Below are positions 45,527 to 53,686 of a DNA stretch of 64,000 nucleotides, piece by piece (position 1 is the first letter of the stretch; each line of letters begins with the position of its first letter). The DNA is from Parabacteroides sp. (GTDB lineage: Bacteria > Bacteroidota > Bacteroidia > Bacteroidales > Tannerellaceae): positions 302,714-366,713 of the forward strand of contig DXVO01000034.1 in NCBI GenBank assembly GCA_019417325.1, given 5' to 3'. The notes under the pieces were generated by a model. That model did not search any database. It was given only the letters and a program-made list of their open reading frames with translations, and was not told the DNA's origin. A program made the translations under genes and the position numbers.

Positions 45527-45965
45527 TACTATGTTGTTTTACTACTTTCTCTATATCGGATGGTTTGATTTTGCCTTTGATACGGATTAAGGTATTGTCC
45601 GAGCCTGTACAGAGAATGACCAGTTCGCGAATCATATCTTTATCGATATGTACCAGGATACGTGTGCGTGTATCATCGTCGTTGGTAGTAATCATTGTCT
45701 CGAAACGGGAATCGTTCAGATTATGGATCGCTTCGGTCAGCTTGTCTTTTATATCCTTGCTACAGTCGTCGAAGTCCAGCACTTCGATATTATTTACTCC
45801 CATAGTGTTTGTGAACAAACTGCCCAGCTTTATGATAAAGGGACCGACGGTTACTTTGGTTACATGTTCCTGTTTGGAAAAGGTCTTGAACAGGCTGTCC
45901 ATGCTTTGACTGTATCCGGTCTGGCAGATAAAGAATAGTACCAGGATTGCAATGTATTTTTTCAT
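45516..45965 (-). CDS. DUF4252 domain-containing exported protein (first copy of the operon)
   Basis: A 149-residue protein with a signal peptide (MKKYIAILVLFFICQTGYSQ) and a DUF4252 body: FSKQEHVTKVTVGPFIIKLG, MGVNNIEVLDFDDCSKDIKDKL, and LIRIKGKIKPSDIEKVVKQH. It heads a minus-strand operon that continues with the sigma factor (11-bp overlap), the membrane protein and a second DUF4252 gene. The 11-bp overlap means the sigma factor ribosome-binding site lies inside this gene, so their expression is tightly linked. Confidence 0.88.
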   Translation of the reverse strand: MKKYIAILVLFFICQTGYSQSMDSLFKTFSKQEHVTKVTVGPFIIKLGSLFTNTMGVNNIEVLDFDDCSKDIKDKLTEAIHNLNDSRFETMITTNDDDTRTRILVHIDKDMIRELVILCTGSDNTLIRIKGKIKPSDIEKVVKQHSNGC

Positions 45966-46087
45966 CTTTCTATTGTATTATTATTTTATGTTCCGTTTTG
46001 TCAAATGCTTTCCGGAGCGCGCTTCCGGAAGGTATTTATAAAGTAGACGGAACAAAAAACAAGTTGTTACAAAGAAAAAGAAAAAAA

Positions 46088-46990
46088 TCAGGCTTTCTCT
46101 TTCTTTTCGGCTATCTCTACAAAATAAACGCTCGAACAGATAAGCAGGATGGCAATTAACTGGGGCCAGCTAAACCGGTCTTGTCCGATAATAAGGGAGG
46201 TAATGGTTGCTACGATCAAAATCAGATACCCGTATAAGGCAACCAGTGTTGTTTTCAGATATTTCAGTCCTACCGGGATAAGCAGATAACTGATAACTGT
46301 CGGGAATATCAGTACGAACATCAATACGGCAAACGGTTTCCAGTGAAAAGACATTTCAAACATAGGTGCATCGAATCCGGTAAAGAAGGTTACAAGGATA
46401 CTGGAGAAAGCGGCACCAGTAAATGTGTAGCGGAGCATCGTCATCTCGCCTACATTTTTCAATACACGGTTGCTGGCTATCAGGTAGACGGCATAGGCAA
46501 TCGAGCTGAGGAGGCAGAACATATTTCCCGTAAACGCATCGGAAGCCAGGTCGTCGCTCTTTTGGGTGAGGATACACAGCAAAGCGCCCCCGAAACCTAT
46601 TCCTATACCGATAACCTTCATCCAGCTTAATTTTTCCTTAAAGAATAATACGGAAAGGATGAATACCCAGATAGGCTGCAAGCTGGAAAATATGGAACTG
46701 GAAATAGGGGTTGTTTTACTCAACCCGATCAGATAAAAGAACATAAAGCCGTAAATACAGAGCGCACCCAACATGAAAAGAGTCAGTTTTTCTTTTCTTG
46801 TGGATGTCTCCGGTTTCATAAACATCCCTATAATCCAGAAAGCAACAGCACCGAATACGCATCGGAAGGTAACTCCCGTCAACGGGCTTATCCATAAGGG
46901 CAGGAGGTACTTCAAACCATTCATGTTCAAACCACTGAATGTTTTGGAAATAATCATGTAAATATTTGCTTCTGCTACTTTATTTTTCAT
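46088..46990 (-). CDS. EamA/DMT-superfamily transporter
   Basis: A 300-residue inner-membrane protein with ten predicted membrane segments in two repeated EamA units, as in the RhaT/PecM group of drug/metabolite exporters. Repeat landmarks are LPLWISPLTGVTFRCVFGAVAFWIIG in the first half, LIGLSKTTPISSSIFSSLQPIWVFILSVLFFKEKLS at the end of the first, and LKYLKTTLVALYGYLILIVATITSLIIGQDRFS in the second. The transported compound is unknown. It follows the MFS gene by 19 bp on the minus strand, so the two are one operon of unrelated exporters. Confidence 0.88.
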   Translation of the reverse strand: MKNKVAEANIYMIISKTFSGLNMNGLKYLLPLWISPLTGVTFRCVFGAVAFWIIGMFMKPETSTRKEKLTLFMLGALCIYGFMFFYLIGLSKTTPISSSIFSSLQPIWVFILSVLFFKEKLSWMKVIGIGIGFGGALLCILTQKSDDLASDAFTGNMFCLLSSIAYAVYLIASNRVLKNVGEMTMLRYTFTGAAFSSILVTFFTGFDAPMFEMSFHWKPFAVLMFVLIFPTVISYLLIPVGLKYLKTTLVALYGYLILIVATITSLIIGQDRFSWPQLIAILLICSSVYFVEIAEKKEKA

Positions 46991-47009
46991 AGGTTGTATT
47001 TATTGGGAT

Positions 47010-48245
47010 TTATACTTTTTTGTAACTGTCGTTAAACAGGAAAGAATCCTGTTTCATATAGGCCCATACTGCGGCAATTAAAGCGATAACCATATTCAGT
47101 ATAAAAGGAAATTGCTGTGATTTCGTATGGAATATTGAACTGAGTGCATCGATAATAAACGGGCACAGCAGGATGGCGAGGTAATTCATTGCCATAACGA
47201 ATGCCAGTGCCAAAGTCACTTTTGCCGGAAGAGCCGTACGGGTTGTTTTATCGTAAGCGATAGGTTGTATGATACCATATGCAAACCCGGTAAATATACA
47301 TCCTAAACCAATCAGCCATTCGGAACGGAAAAACACAATAAGTGCCATCCCTGCCGCCATCAGGAGCATACAATAGAACTTTGTTTTTTTCTTCCATACC
47401 GCTACTATCTGGTTCAGGAAGAATCCGGGTGTCATGATAGCCAGGAAAAACAGGGAAATCATAATTCCGGAATTTCCGCTTGTAAAATGATGCTCTTTCA
47501 TCAGGAAAGGAAGATTGAAGCTGATAATGACAGACAGATAAGTAGCCAGCCCGTAAAACAACATGATTTGTATCAGGTGCCTTACCTGTATTCCGCTACG
47601 TCCGTATGCAGTATCCGAAGGGTCTTGTTCCGGAACGGCTATATCCGCCGGTACGATTTTTGATTTATTTTGTGCGATACTGTTCTTCAGGTAGACCGAA
47701 AGAACAATGGAAATAAGCGGGAACAGGTAGACGATAAACGGCAGGTGCCAGTTGATTTCGGCAAGGAATCCGGTCAGGGTGGTAGCCAATACCAAGGTTA
47801 CGTTTGTAATGGCCGAACTTAAACCGAACTGTTTGGTTCGGTATCCGCCGATAAAAAAACGGGAAATAAGTCCTGTAGATAACGGGACAATCAATCCGGA
47901 ACCGATCCCCAACAAAGCACTGACGGCAATCAGTTGCCACATTTTATTGGAAAGCAGGTACAAAATACCGCTTAAGGAAAAGATAATAAGCCCGGTTTGC
48001 AGTAACCGGATATAGTTGACCTTTTCCGTCAGTTTACCCGATAATATAATAAAAGGTATAACCAACAATGATGGGAGCGAGGAAAGCATCTGTATATCCA
48101 GTTCCGTCGAGTGGGGAAAGATTGTGGATAACTTTCCGAGAATGGGGGAAACGGCAAGTCCCGGGAGGGCGTTTAATGCCGAAATCGACCATATGCCTAT
48201 TAATGTGATAAGGGGAATAGTCCCCTGTCCGGTCTGTATGCGCAT
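47010..48245 (-). CDS. Major facilitator superfamily transporter
   Basis: An inner-membrane protein of about 411 residues with twelve predicted membrane segments. The start is placed at MRIQTGQGTIPLITLIGIW; the frame extends 16 codons upstream to 48293, but those codons are before the first membrane segment and lack conservation signals. MFS landmarks include LSGKLTEKVNYIRLLQTGLIIFSLSGILYLL after segment 2 (the intracellular loop 2-3 type motif) and LLGIGSGLIVPLSTGLISRFF. The pattern is like multidrug or sugar-efflux members, but the substrate is not identifiable. It is transcribed with the EamA gene and is divergent to the FtsX permease gene. Confidence 0.85.
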   Translation of the reverse strand: MRIQTGQGTIPLITLIGIWSISALNALPGLAVSPILGKLSTIFPHSTELDIQMLSSLPSLLVIPFIILSGKLTEKVNYIRLLQTGLIIFSLSGILYLLSNKMWQLIAVSALLGIGSGLIVPLSTGLISRFFIGGYRTKQFGLSSAITNVTLVLATTLTGFLAEINWHLPFIVYLFPLISIVLSVYLKNSIAQNKSKIVPADIAVPEQDPSDTAYGRSGIQVRHLIQIMLFYGLATYLSVIISFNLPFLMKEHHFTSGNSGIMISLFFLAIMTPGFFLNQIVAVWKKKTKFYCMLLMAAGMALIVFFRSEWLIGLGCIFTGFAYGIIQPIAYDKTTRTALPAKVTLALAFVMAMNYLAILLCPFIIDALSSIFHTKSQQFPFILNMVIALIAAVWAYMKQDSFLFNDSYKKV

Positions 48246-48339
48246 AGTAATTCTTTCGTTGGGCGTTATAGTTATGATACTGAAACAAAGCAATATTCCA
48301 ATTGTTCACTTTAACTGTCAGAAATAAAGAGGAGGTTTT

Positions 48340-48379
48340 ATTGTCAAATATATTTACACCATTGTCAAATTTTTTTACA
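48340..48379. promoter_or_regulatory. Two direct repeats of ATTGTCAAAT 21 bp apart between divergent transporter genes
   Basis: ATTGTCAAATATATTTACA at 48340-48358 and ATTGTCAAATTTTTTTACA at 48361-48379 share 16 of 19 bases and repeat at exactly 21 bp, about two helical turns. They lie 95 bp upstream of the MFS start (-) and 127 bp upstream of the FtsX permease start (+). The period suits a regulator that binds tandem sites on one DNA face, such as LytTR-type proteins. The bases match the LytTR consensus only in part, so the binding protein is unknown. Confidence 0.45.
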
Positions 48380-48505
48380 GGAAGAGTTGGCTTTTGTTGT
48401 TTTATATTGTTGATATACTGGCAGATATAAACTTTGGCATATTCTTTGTATATATTATACTCAATCAGTAAGCATTTTGTGTTGCTTCTAAACAATACTA
48501 CAAAT

Positions 48506-50869
48506 ATGGGAACATTGGTTCGGAATTTTCTAAATACCTTACGTCGTTTTAAACTGGCTACATCCTTAAATATAGCCAGCCTGGCTGTTGCTTTTGCTGC
48601 ATTTCTGGTGATTATGATGCAGATTGATTACGAACGGACATTCGACCGTTGCTATTCTACATCGGACCGGATATACCGTGTAGATCGGATGCGGGAAGCA
48701 AACGATTATTTCGGTCCGGTAGTTCCACGGGCTTTCTTCAATGCTGTAGCTGCCTCATCACCCCATGTGGAGGCTTCTTCGTTGTTGAGTTTGTTCAGTT
48801 CTCCCGTTTATTTTATGACGGTTGGGGAGGGTGCGGAGCAGAGAGGTTTCCGGGAAGTTATGATGTTTTGTTATCCGGATTTCGTACGCATTTTTGATTT
48901 TCAGAAGGTGGATGGAGACTTGTCTTGTTTGTCCGATCCGGAAAAAGTGATTATCCCGGAAAGTATGGCACGCCGGATGTTCGGCAATGAACAGGCCGTA
49001 GGACAGCAGATAAATGTAAAAGACAATCTGCCTTACAAAGGCAATTTATCCAGCTTTACCGTCGGGGCCGTATATAAGGATTTACCGGCAAATACCCAGT
49101 TGGAGAATGTAATATATACAGCAATGGATAAGGAAGGTGAAAATGACTGGTATGGCCAGAGTTCATTAGGTTATATTTTGCTGAATAGCCCCGAATCAAA
49201 AGAGATAGTAGAAGATAGTTTTAATAAGACATTCGATTTTGGCCAGCATGGTTGTCCGGAAAAAGGAGCACATCTGAAACTTACCCCTCTGGCGGACATT
49301 TATTATCTGCCGAACCAGATAACGGATTTTTGCAAGGTCGGTAATCCGGATATTATTAAGATATTGCTATTAATAGCTTTGCTCGTTATGATAGTAGCAG
49401 GCATCAATTTTACCAATTTCAGTACCTCTCTGGCTCCGATGCGTATCAAAAGCATCAATACGCAAAAGATATTAGGAAGTTCTACGGCCGGGTTACGTCT
49501 GGCATTGGTAGGGGAAGCCATAGGCATTAGTTTATTGGCTTGCCTGTTTTCGTTGGCTATTGTAGGTGTATTGAACCATTTGCAGATACTTTCGTTTGTT
49601 GAGGCGGATACATCATTGCTACATCATACAGGATTGATTTTGCTGATGGGAGGAATTTCTGTAGTTGTTGGGTTGATAGCCGGTCTTTATCCTTCCTGGT
49701 ATATGACCTCTTTTCCTCCTGCACTTGTACTGAAAGGCAGTTTCGGTTTATCGGCTACGGGAAGAAAGTTGCGGACTGTTCTGATCGGTTTTCAATACAT
49801 CGTATCTATCGGATTGATTATTGGGGCTTCTTTTATCCAGTTGCAAAACAATTATATGCGTTCGCTGAACCTGGGATTCGATAAAGACCAGATCGCCATC
49901 GTGGAACTTTCCCGCCAGACATACAAGCAGTCGAAAGATGTCTATGCAAGTAAACTGAAAGCCTATCCGGGTATTGAAGATGTGGCTTTTTCTGCAAATA
50001 TTGTCGGTGGTTCGGATACGTATTCGATGAATTCACAGCAGTATAAAGGAAAAGAGTTTTATACCTACTATATTCCAGTATCCCGTAATTTCTTGAAAGT
50101 AATGGGCTTTCCGATAACCGGAGGGCGCGACTTTAATGAAACGGACGAATTGCGTTCCGACTCTGTCACTACTTATATTTATTCCCGTTCTGTTCAGGAG
50201 AAAATGGATATGGCGCCGGGCGAGTATCTGGATGGGGGTAGTTATATTGCCGGTTTTATGGGAGATGTGAAACTGGTATCTCTCCGCCAGAATAATTTTG
50301 ACATGGCATTCATTATGAATGGCCAGACACTTCCCATTTCTTATATCCGCCTGAAAGCCGGAACGAATGTGGAAGAAGCAGTCGAGCATATCCGGCAGAC
50401 AGTAGCGGATATCGATCCTGCATATCCGTTTGATATTCGTTTTTATGATAAGGTATACGACCAATTGTATCAAAAGGAACAATACCTGAAACGGATGATT
50501 ACATTATTCAGCCTTTTAGCTATCATTATTTCTATTGTCGGTGTATTCGGTCTGGTGATTTTTGAAACGCAATACCGCCGGAAGGAAATCGGTATCCGGA
50601 AAGTACATGGGGCGACAGTAGGGGAAATCCTGGTTATGTTTAATAAGGTGTATCTGAGAATCGTGTTGATATGTTTTGTCATAGCAGCTCCCATAGCCTG
50701 GTATGGTGTCTATCTGTGGTTGGAGAACTTTGCTTATCGTACGCCTATCTATTGGTGGACTTTCCTGATAGCCTTATTTGTGGTAATGGTTATTACTTTT
50801 CTTACCGTTACCTTCCAGAACTGGAGGGCGGCCAATGAAAATCCGGTGAACAGTATAAAAAGTGAATAA
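48506..50869 (+). CDS. FtsX-type ABC transporter permease (MacB-like, two permease units)
   Basis: An inner-membrane protein of about 787 residues. The start is at MGTLVRNFLNTLRRFKLATSLN, the normal opening of this family; the frame extends 24 codons upstream. It has an N-terminal membrane helix, a periplasmic MacB_PCD-type domain (about residues 40-280), three membrane helices of the first FtsX unit (LLIALLVMIVAGINFTNFSTS), and a second periplasmic domain. The second FtsX unit carries RRKEIGIRKVHGATVGEILVMF, the signature before the last helices. Related proteins in Bacteroidetes act with a separate ATPase in signalling or export; no ATPase gene is adjacent. The operon is divergent to the MFS gene. 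Confidence 0.88.
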   Translation: MGTLVRNFLNTLRRFKLATSLNIASLAVAFAAFLVIMMQIDYERTFDRCYSTSDRIYRVDRMREANDYFGPVVPRAFFNAVAASSPHVEASSLLSLFSSPVYFMTVGEGAEQRGFREVMMFCYPDFVRIFDFQKVDGDLSCLSDPEKVIIPESMARRMFGNEQAVGQQINVKDNLPYKGNLSSFTVGAVYKDLPANTQLENVIYTAMDKEGENDWYGQSSLGYILLNSPESKEIVEDSFNKTFDFGQHGCPEKGAHLKLTPLADIYYLPNQITDFCKVGNPDIIKILLLIALLVMIVAGINFTNFSTSLAPMRIKSINTQKILGSSTAGLRLALVGEAIGISLLACLFSLAIVGVLNHLQILSFVEADTSLLHHTGLILLMGGISVVVGLIAGLYPSWYMTSFPPALVLKGSFGLSATGRKLRTVLIGFQYIVSIGLIIGASFIQLQNNYMRSLNLGFDKDQIAIVELSRQTYKQSKDVYASKLKAYPGIEDVAFSANIVGGSDTYSMNSQQYKGKEFYTYYIPVSRNFLKVMGFPITGGRDFNETDELRSDSVTTYIYSRSVQEKMDMAPGEYLDGGSYIAGFMGDVKLVSLRQNNFDMAFIMNGQTLPISYIRLKAGTNVEEAVEHIRQTVADIDPAYPFDIRFYDKVYDQLYQKEQYLKRMITLFSLLAIIISIVGVFGLVIFETQYRRKEIGIRKVHGATVGEILVMFNKVYLRIVLICFVIAAPIAWYGVYLWLENFAYRTPIYWWTFLIALFVVMVITFLTVTFQNWRAANENPVNSIKSE

Positions 50870-51085
50870 CCGGATTCTGCATATCCTCGGGTATTTTGGC
50901 TGCTTTTCTCCTTTTAGGTTAAAATACCCGTAGTTTTTTACACTCTTATATAACATTATTTTAATAAACGCCAAATATTGCAGGTTTAACCAAAATCCAA
51001 GAACAATTGTGTCTGGTGGCTGTTTTTGGCATACATCGACGGAAAAATGTCGGTGACGCCATTAATAATTAAAAACAAAAAAGAC

Positions 51086-52525
51086 ATGGAAGATTCTAAT
51101 TTCAGAAAAGGAGATGCCAAGACTGCCATTTTTGGCTCAGAAGAAATGTTACAAACTTCCCCGGTAGACAGAATCCCGGAAGGACCTACAACCCCGGAGA
51201 TTGCTTACCAGATGGTAAAAGATGAAACCTACGCACAGACACAACCTCGTCTGAACCTGGCTACATTCGTTACTACCTACATGGACGACTATGCAACTAA
51301 ATTGATGAACGAAGCAATCAACATCAATTACATAGACGAAACAGAGTATCCGCGTATTGCTGTGATGAACGCAAAATGTATCAACATCATGGCTAATTTA
51401 TGGAACAGCCCTGAAAAGGCCGACTGGAAAGCCGGAGCATTGGCTATCGGTTCATCCGAAGCGTGTATGTTGGGTGGGGTAGCTGCCTGGTTGCGTTGGC
51501 GCAAGAAAAGATTGGCTGCCGGCAAACCTGTGGATAAACCTAATTTCGTAATATCTACCGGTTTCCAGGTAGTATGGGAAAAGTTTGCACAGTTGTGGCA
51601 GATTGAAATGCGCCAGGTTCCTTTGACACTCGAAAAAACAACCTTGGACCCCGAAGCTGCATTGAAGATGTGTGATGAAAATACCATCTGTATCGTACCT
51701 ATCCAGGGTGTGACATGGACTGGTTTGAATGATGATGTAGAGGCTTTGGATAAAGCATTGGACGCTTACAATGCAAAGACAGGCTATGATATTCCTATCC
51801 ATGTGGATGCTGCTTCCGGTGGTTTTATCCTTCCTTTCCTTAAACCGGAATTGAAATGGGACTTTCGTTTGAAATGGGTATTGTCTATCAGTACATCCGG
51901 TCATAAGTTCGGGCTTGTTTATCCGGGTCTGGGATGGGTTGTATGGAAAGATAAATCCTATCTGCCCGATTCAATGTCATTCAGCGTAAATTATCTGGGT
52001 GCGAATATTACACAGGTTGGTTTGAACTTCTCACGTCCTGCTGCACAAATCCTCGGACAATACTACCAGTTTATCCGTCTCGGATTCCAGGGATACAAAG
52101 CTATCCAGTACAACAGCATGGAAGTAACCAAATACCTGCATACCGAAATCGGCAAGATGGCTCCGTTCGTAAATTACAGCAACGAAGTAGTCAACCCGTT
52201 GTTTATCTGGTACCTGAAACCGGATTATGCTAAAAAGGCAAAATGGACCTTGTATGACTTGCAGGATAAACTGAAACAAAGCGGATGGATGGTTCCTGCT
52301 TATACACTTCCTAACGACCTTGAGAATTATGTAGTCATGCGTATTGTAGCACGTCAGGGCTTCAGCCGTGATATGGCAGATATGTTGCTGAACGATATCC
52401 GTGGTGCAATTGCAGAACTGGAAAAACTGGAATATCCGACTCCTACCCGTATCGCACAAGACAAGAATCTGGAAGTAAAAGGTTCTGTTTTCACTCACAC
52501 AGGTATGCCTCATAAAACGAAATAA
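51086..52525 (+). CDS. gadB: Glutamate decarboxylase
   Basis: A PLP enzyme of about 480 residues that converts glutamate to GABA and CO2, consuming a proton. The start is at MEDSNFRKGDAK; an in-frame ATG 20 codons upstream (51026) precedes a stretch with no family likeness. Landmarks are RLNLATFVTTYMDDYATKLMNEAININYIDETEYPRIA at the N-terminal substrate region, NFVISTGFQVVWEKF, IHVDAASGGFILPFLKPE with the cofactor-contacting Asp, and SISTSGHKFGLVYPGLGW with the PLP lysine at residue 274. The glutaminase gene begins 5 bp after the stop codon, so the pair would make glutamate from glutamine and then GABA. No GadC-type antiporter is seen in the window. Confidence 0.97.
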   Translation: MEDSNFRKGDAKTAIFGSEEMLQTSPVDRIPEGPTTPEIAYQMVKDETYAQTQPRLNLATFVTTYMDDYATKLMNEAININYIDETEYPRIAVMNAKCINIMANLWNSPEKADWKAGALAIGSSEACMLGGVAAWLRWRKKRLAAGKPVDKPNFVISTGFQVVWEKFAQLWQIEMRQVPLTLEKTTLDPEAALKMCDENTICIVPIQGVTWTGLNDDVEALDKALDAYNAKTGYDIPIHVDAASGGFILPFLKPELKWDFRLKWVLSISTSGHKFGLVYPGLGWVVWKDKSYLPDSMSFSVNYLGANITQVGLNFSRPAAQILGQYYQFIRLGFQGYKAIQYNSMEVTKYLHTEIGKMAPFVNYSNEVVNPLFIWYLKPDYAKKAKWTLYDLQDKLKQSGWMVPAYTLPNDLENYVVMRIVARQGFSRDMADMLLNDIRGAIAELEKLEYPTPTRIAQDKNLEVKGSVFTHTGMPHKTK

Positions 52526-52529
52526 GCAT

Positions 52530-53495
52530 ATGGAGAAGCATATTTCCATTTCACAGATAAAAGAGATTGCCCAGGAAGCCTATGAACAGGTGAAAGGGAA
52601 TACGGGAGGCAAAAACGCCGACTACATTCCTTACCTGGCGAATATAGACAAGAACCTGTTCGGTATCAGTATTTGCCTGATGAATGGCGAAACCATCACC
52701 TTAGGCGATTACGACTACCGTTTCGGTATCGAATCCGTATCCAAAGTACATACGGCAGTGCTTGCCCTCCGCCAGTACGGAGCCGAAAAGCTGCTGGAAA
52801 TGATTGGAGCCGATGCTACCGGTCTGCCGTTCAACTCAATCATGGCGATTCTGCTTGAAAAAGACCATCCGTCTACTCCGTTGGTAAATGCCGGTGCGAT
52901 TACGGCTTGCAGCATGGTTCAACCGCTTGGCGACTCCGCTAAAAAATGGGAGGCTATCGTTTCGAATATCACAGACCTGTGCGGAAGCGCTCCTCAGTTG
53001 ATAGACGAACTGTATAAATCCGAATCGGCGACCAACTTCAACAACCGTTCCATTGCCTGGTTATTGAAAAACTATAACCGTATCTACGATGACCCGGATA
53101 TGTCGCTCGATTTGTATACCCGCCAGTGTTCATTGGGCGTGACAGCCCGCCAGCTTTCTATCGCTGCGGCAACAATCGGCAATAAGGGGTTGAATCCGGT
53201 AACGAAAAAGCAGGTATTCGACGGAAGCCTGTCACCGAAAATCGTATCACTGATTGCAACCGTTGGTTTTTATGAACATACGGGAGATTGGTTGTACACA
53301 TCCGGTATCCCTGCGAAGACCGGTGTCGGCGGTGGCGTAATGGGAGTTATGCCGGGAGTATTCGGTATATCCGCTTTTGCGCCTCCTATCGATGAAGCTG
53401 GTAATTCGGTTAAGGCCCAGTTGGCGATAAAGTACATAATGAACAAGCTGGACGTTTCCATATTTGGCAGCAACCGGCTTACAATCACCGCCTAA
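52530..53495 (+). CDS. glsA: Glutaminase A
   Basis: A 321-residue serine-dependent glutaminase of the beta-lactamase-like fold that hydrolyses glutamine to glutamate and ammonia. The active-site SxxK is seen in GIESVSKVHT (Ser69, Lys72), with NAGAITACSMV and FNNRSIAWLLKNYNRIY later, and the C-terminal GIPAKTGVGGGVMGVMPG. The gene starts 5 bp after gadB, so the two are co-translated or coupled. The ammonia it releases also neutralises acid, which fits an acid-resistance role for the pair. A terminator-like hairpin follows at 53518-53559. Confidence 0.97.
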   Translation: MEKHISISQIKEIAQEAYEQVKGNTGGKNADYIPYLANIDKNLFGISICLMNGETITLGDYDYRFGIESVSKVHTAVLALRQYGAEKLLEMIGADATGLPFNSIMAILLEKDHPSTPLVNAGAITACSMVQPLGDSAKKWEAIVSNITDLCGSAPQLIDELYKSESATNFNNRSIAWLLKNYNRIYDDPDMSLDLYTRQCSLGVTARQLSIAAATIGNKGLNPVTKKQVFDGSLSPKIVSLIATVGFYEHTGDWLYTSGIPAKTGVGGGVMGVMPGVFGISAFAPPIDEAGNSVKAQLAIKYIMNKLDVSIFGSNRLTITA

Positions 53496-53517
53496 AACGG
53501 TTTATTCTTTTAGTTGG

Positions 53518-53559
53518 CGTGCCTTCCGCCCCTGTGTATGCAGGGTGCTGGAAGGCACG
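53518..53559 (+). terminator. Terminator after gadB-glsA
   Basis: Arms CGTGCCTTCC (53518-53527) and its complement (53550-53559) pair perfectly, with an inner CCCTG/CAGGG stem. A T-rich flank (53560-53569, interrupted by GCG) follows. It lies 22 bp after the glsA stop. Confidence 0.7.
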
Positions 53560-53686
53560 TTTGCGTTTATACGGTTTCGTAATGTAATTGTCATTTCATG
53601 TAAATAGCTTTTTAATCTCACGGTTGTTTCTTTGCGGCAGTTTTAATAGGTGAAAAAATATTTGTTTTAACACAAAAAGATTTAAC

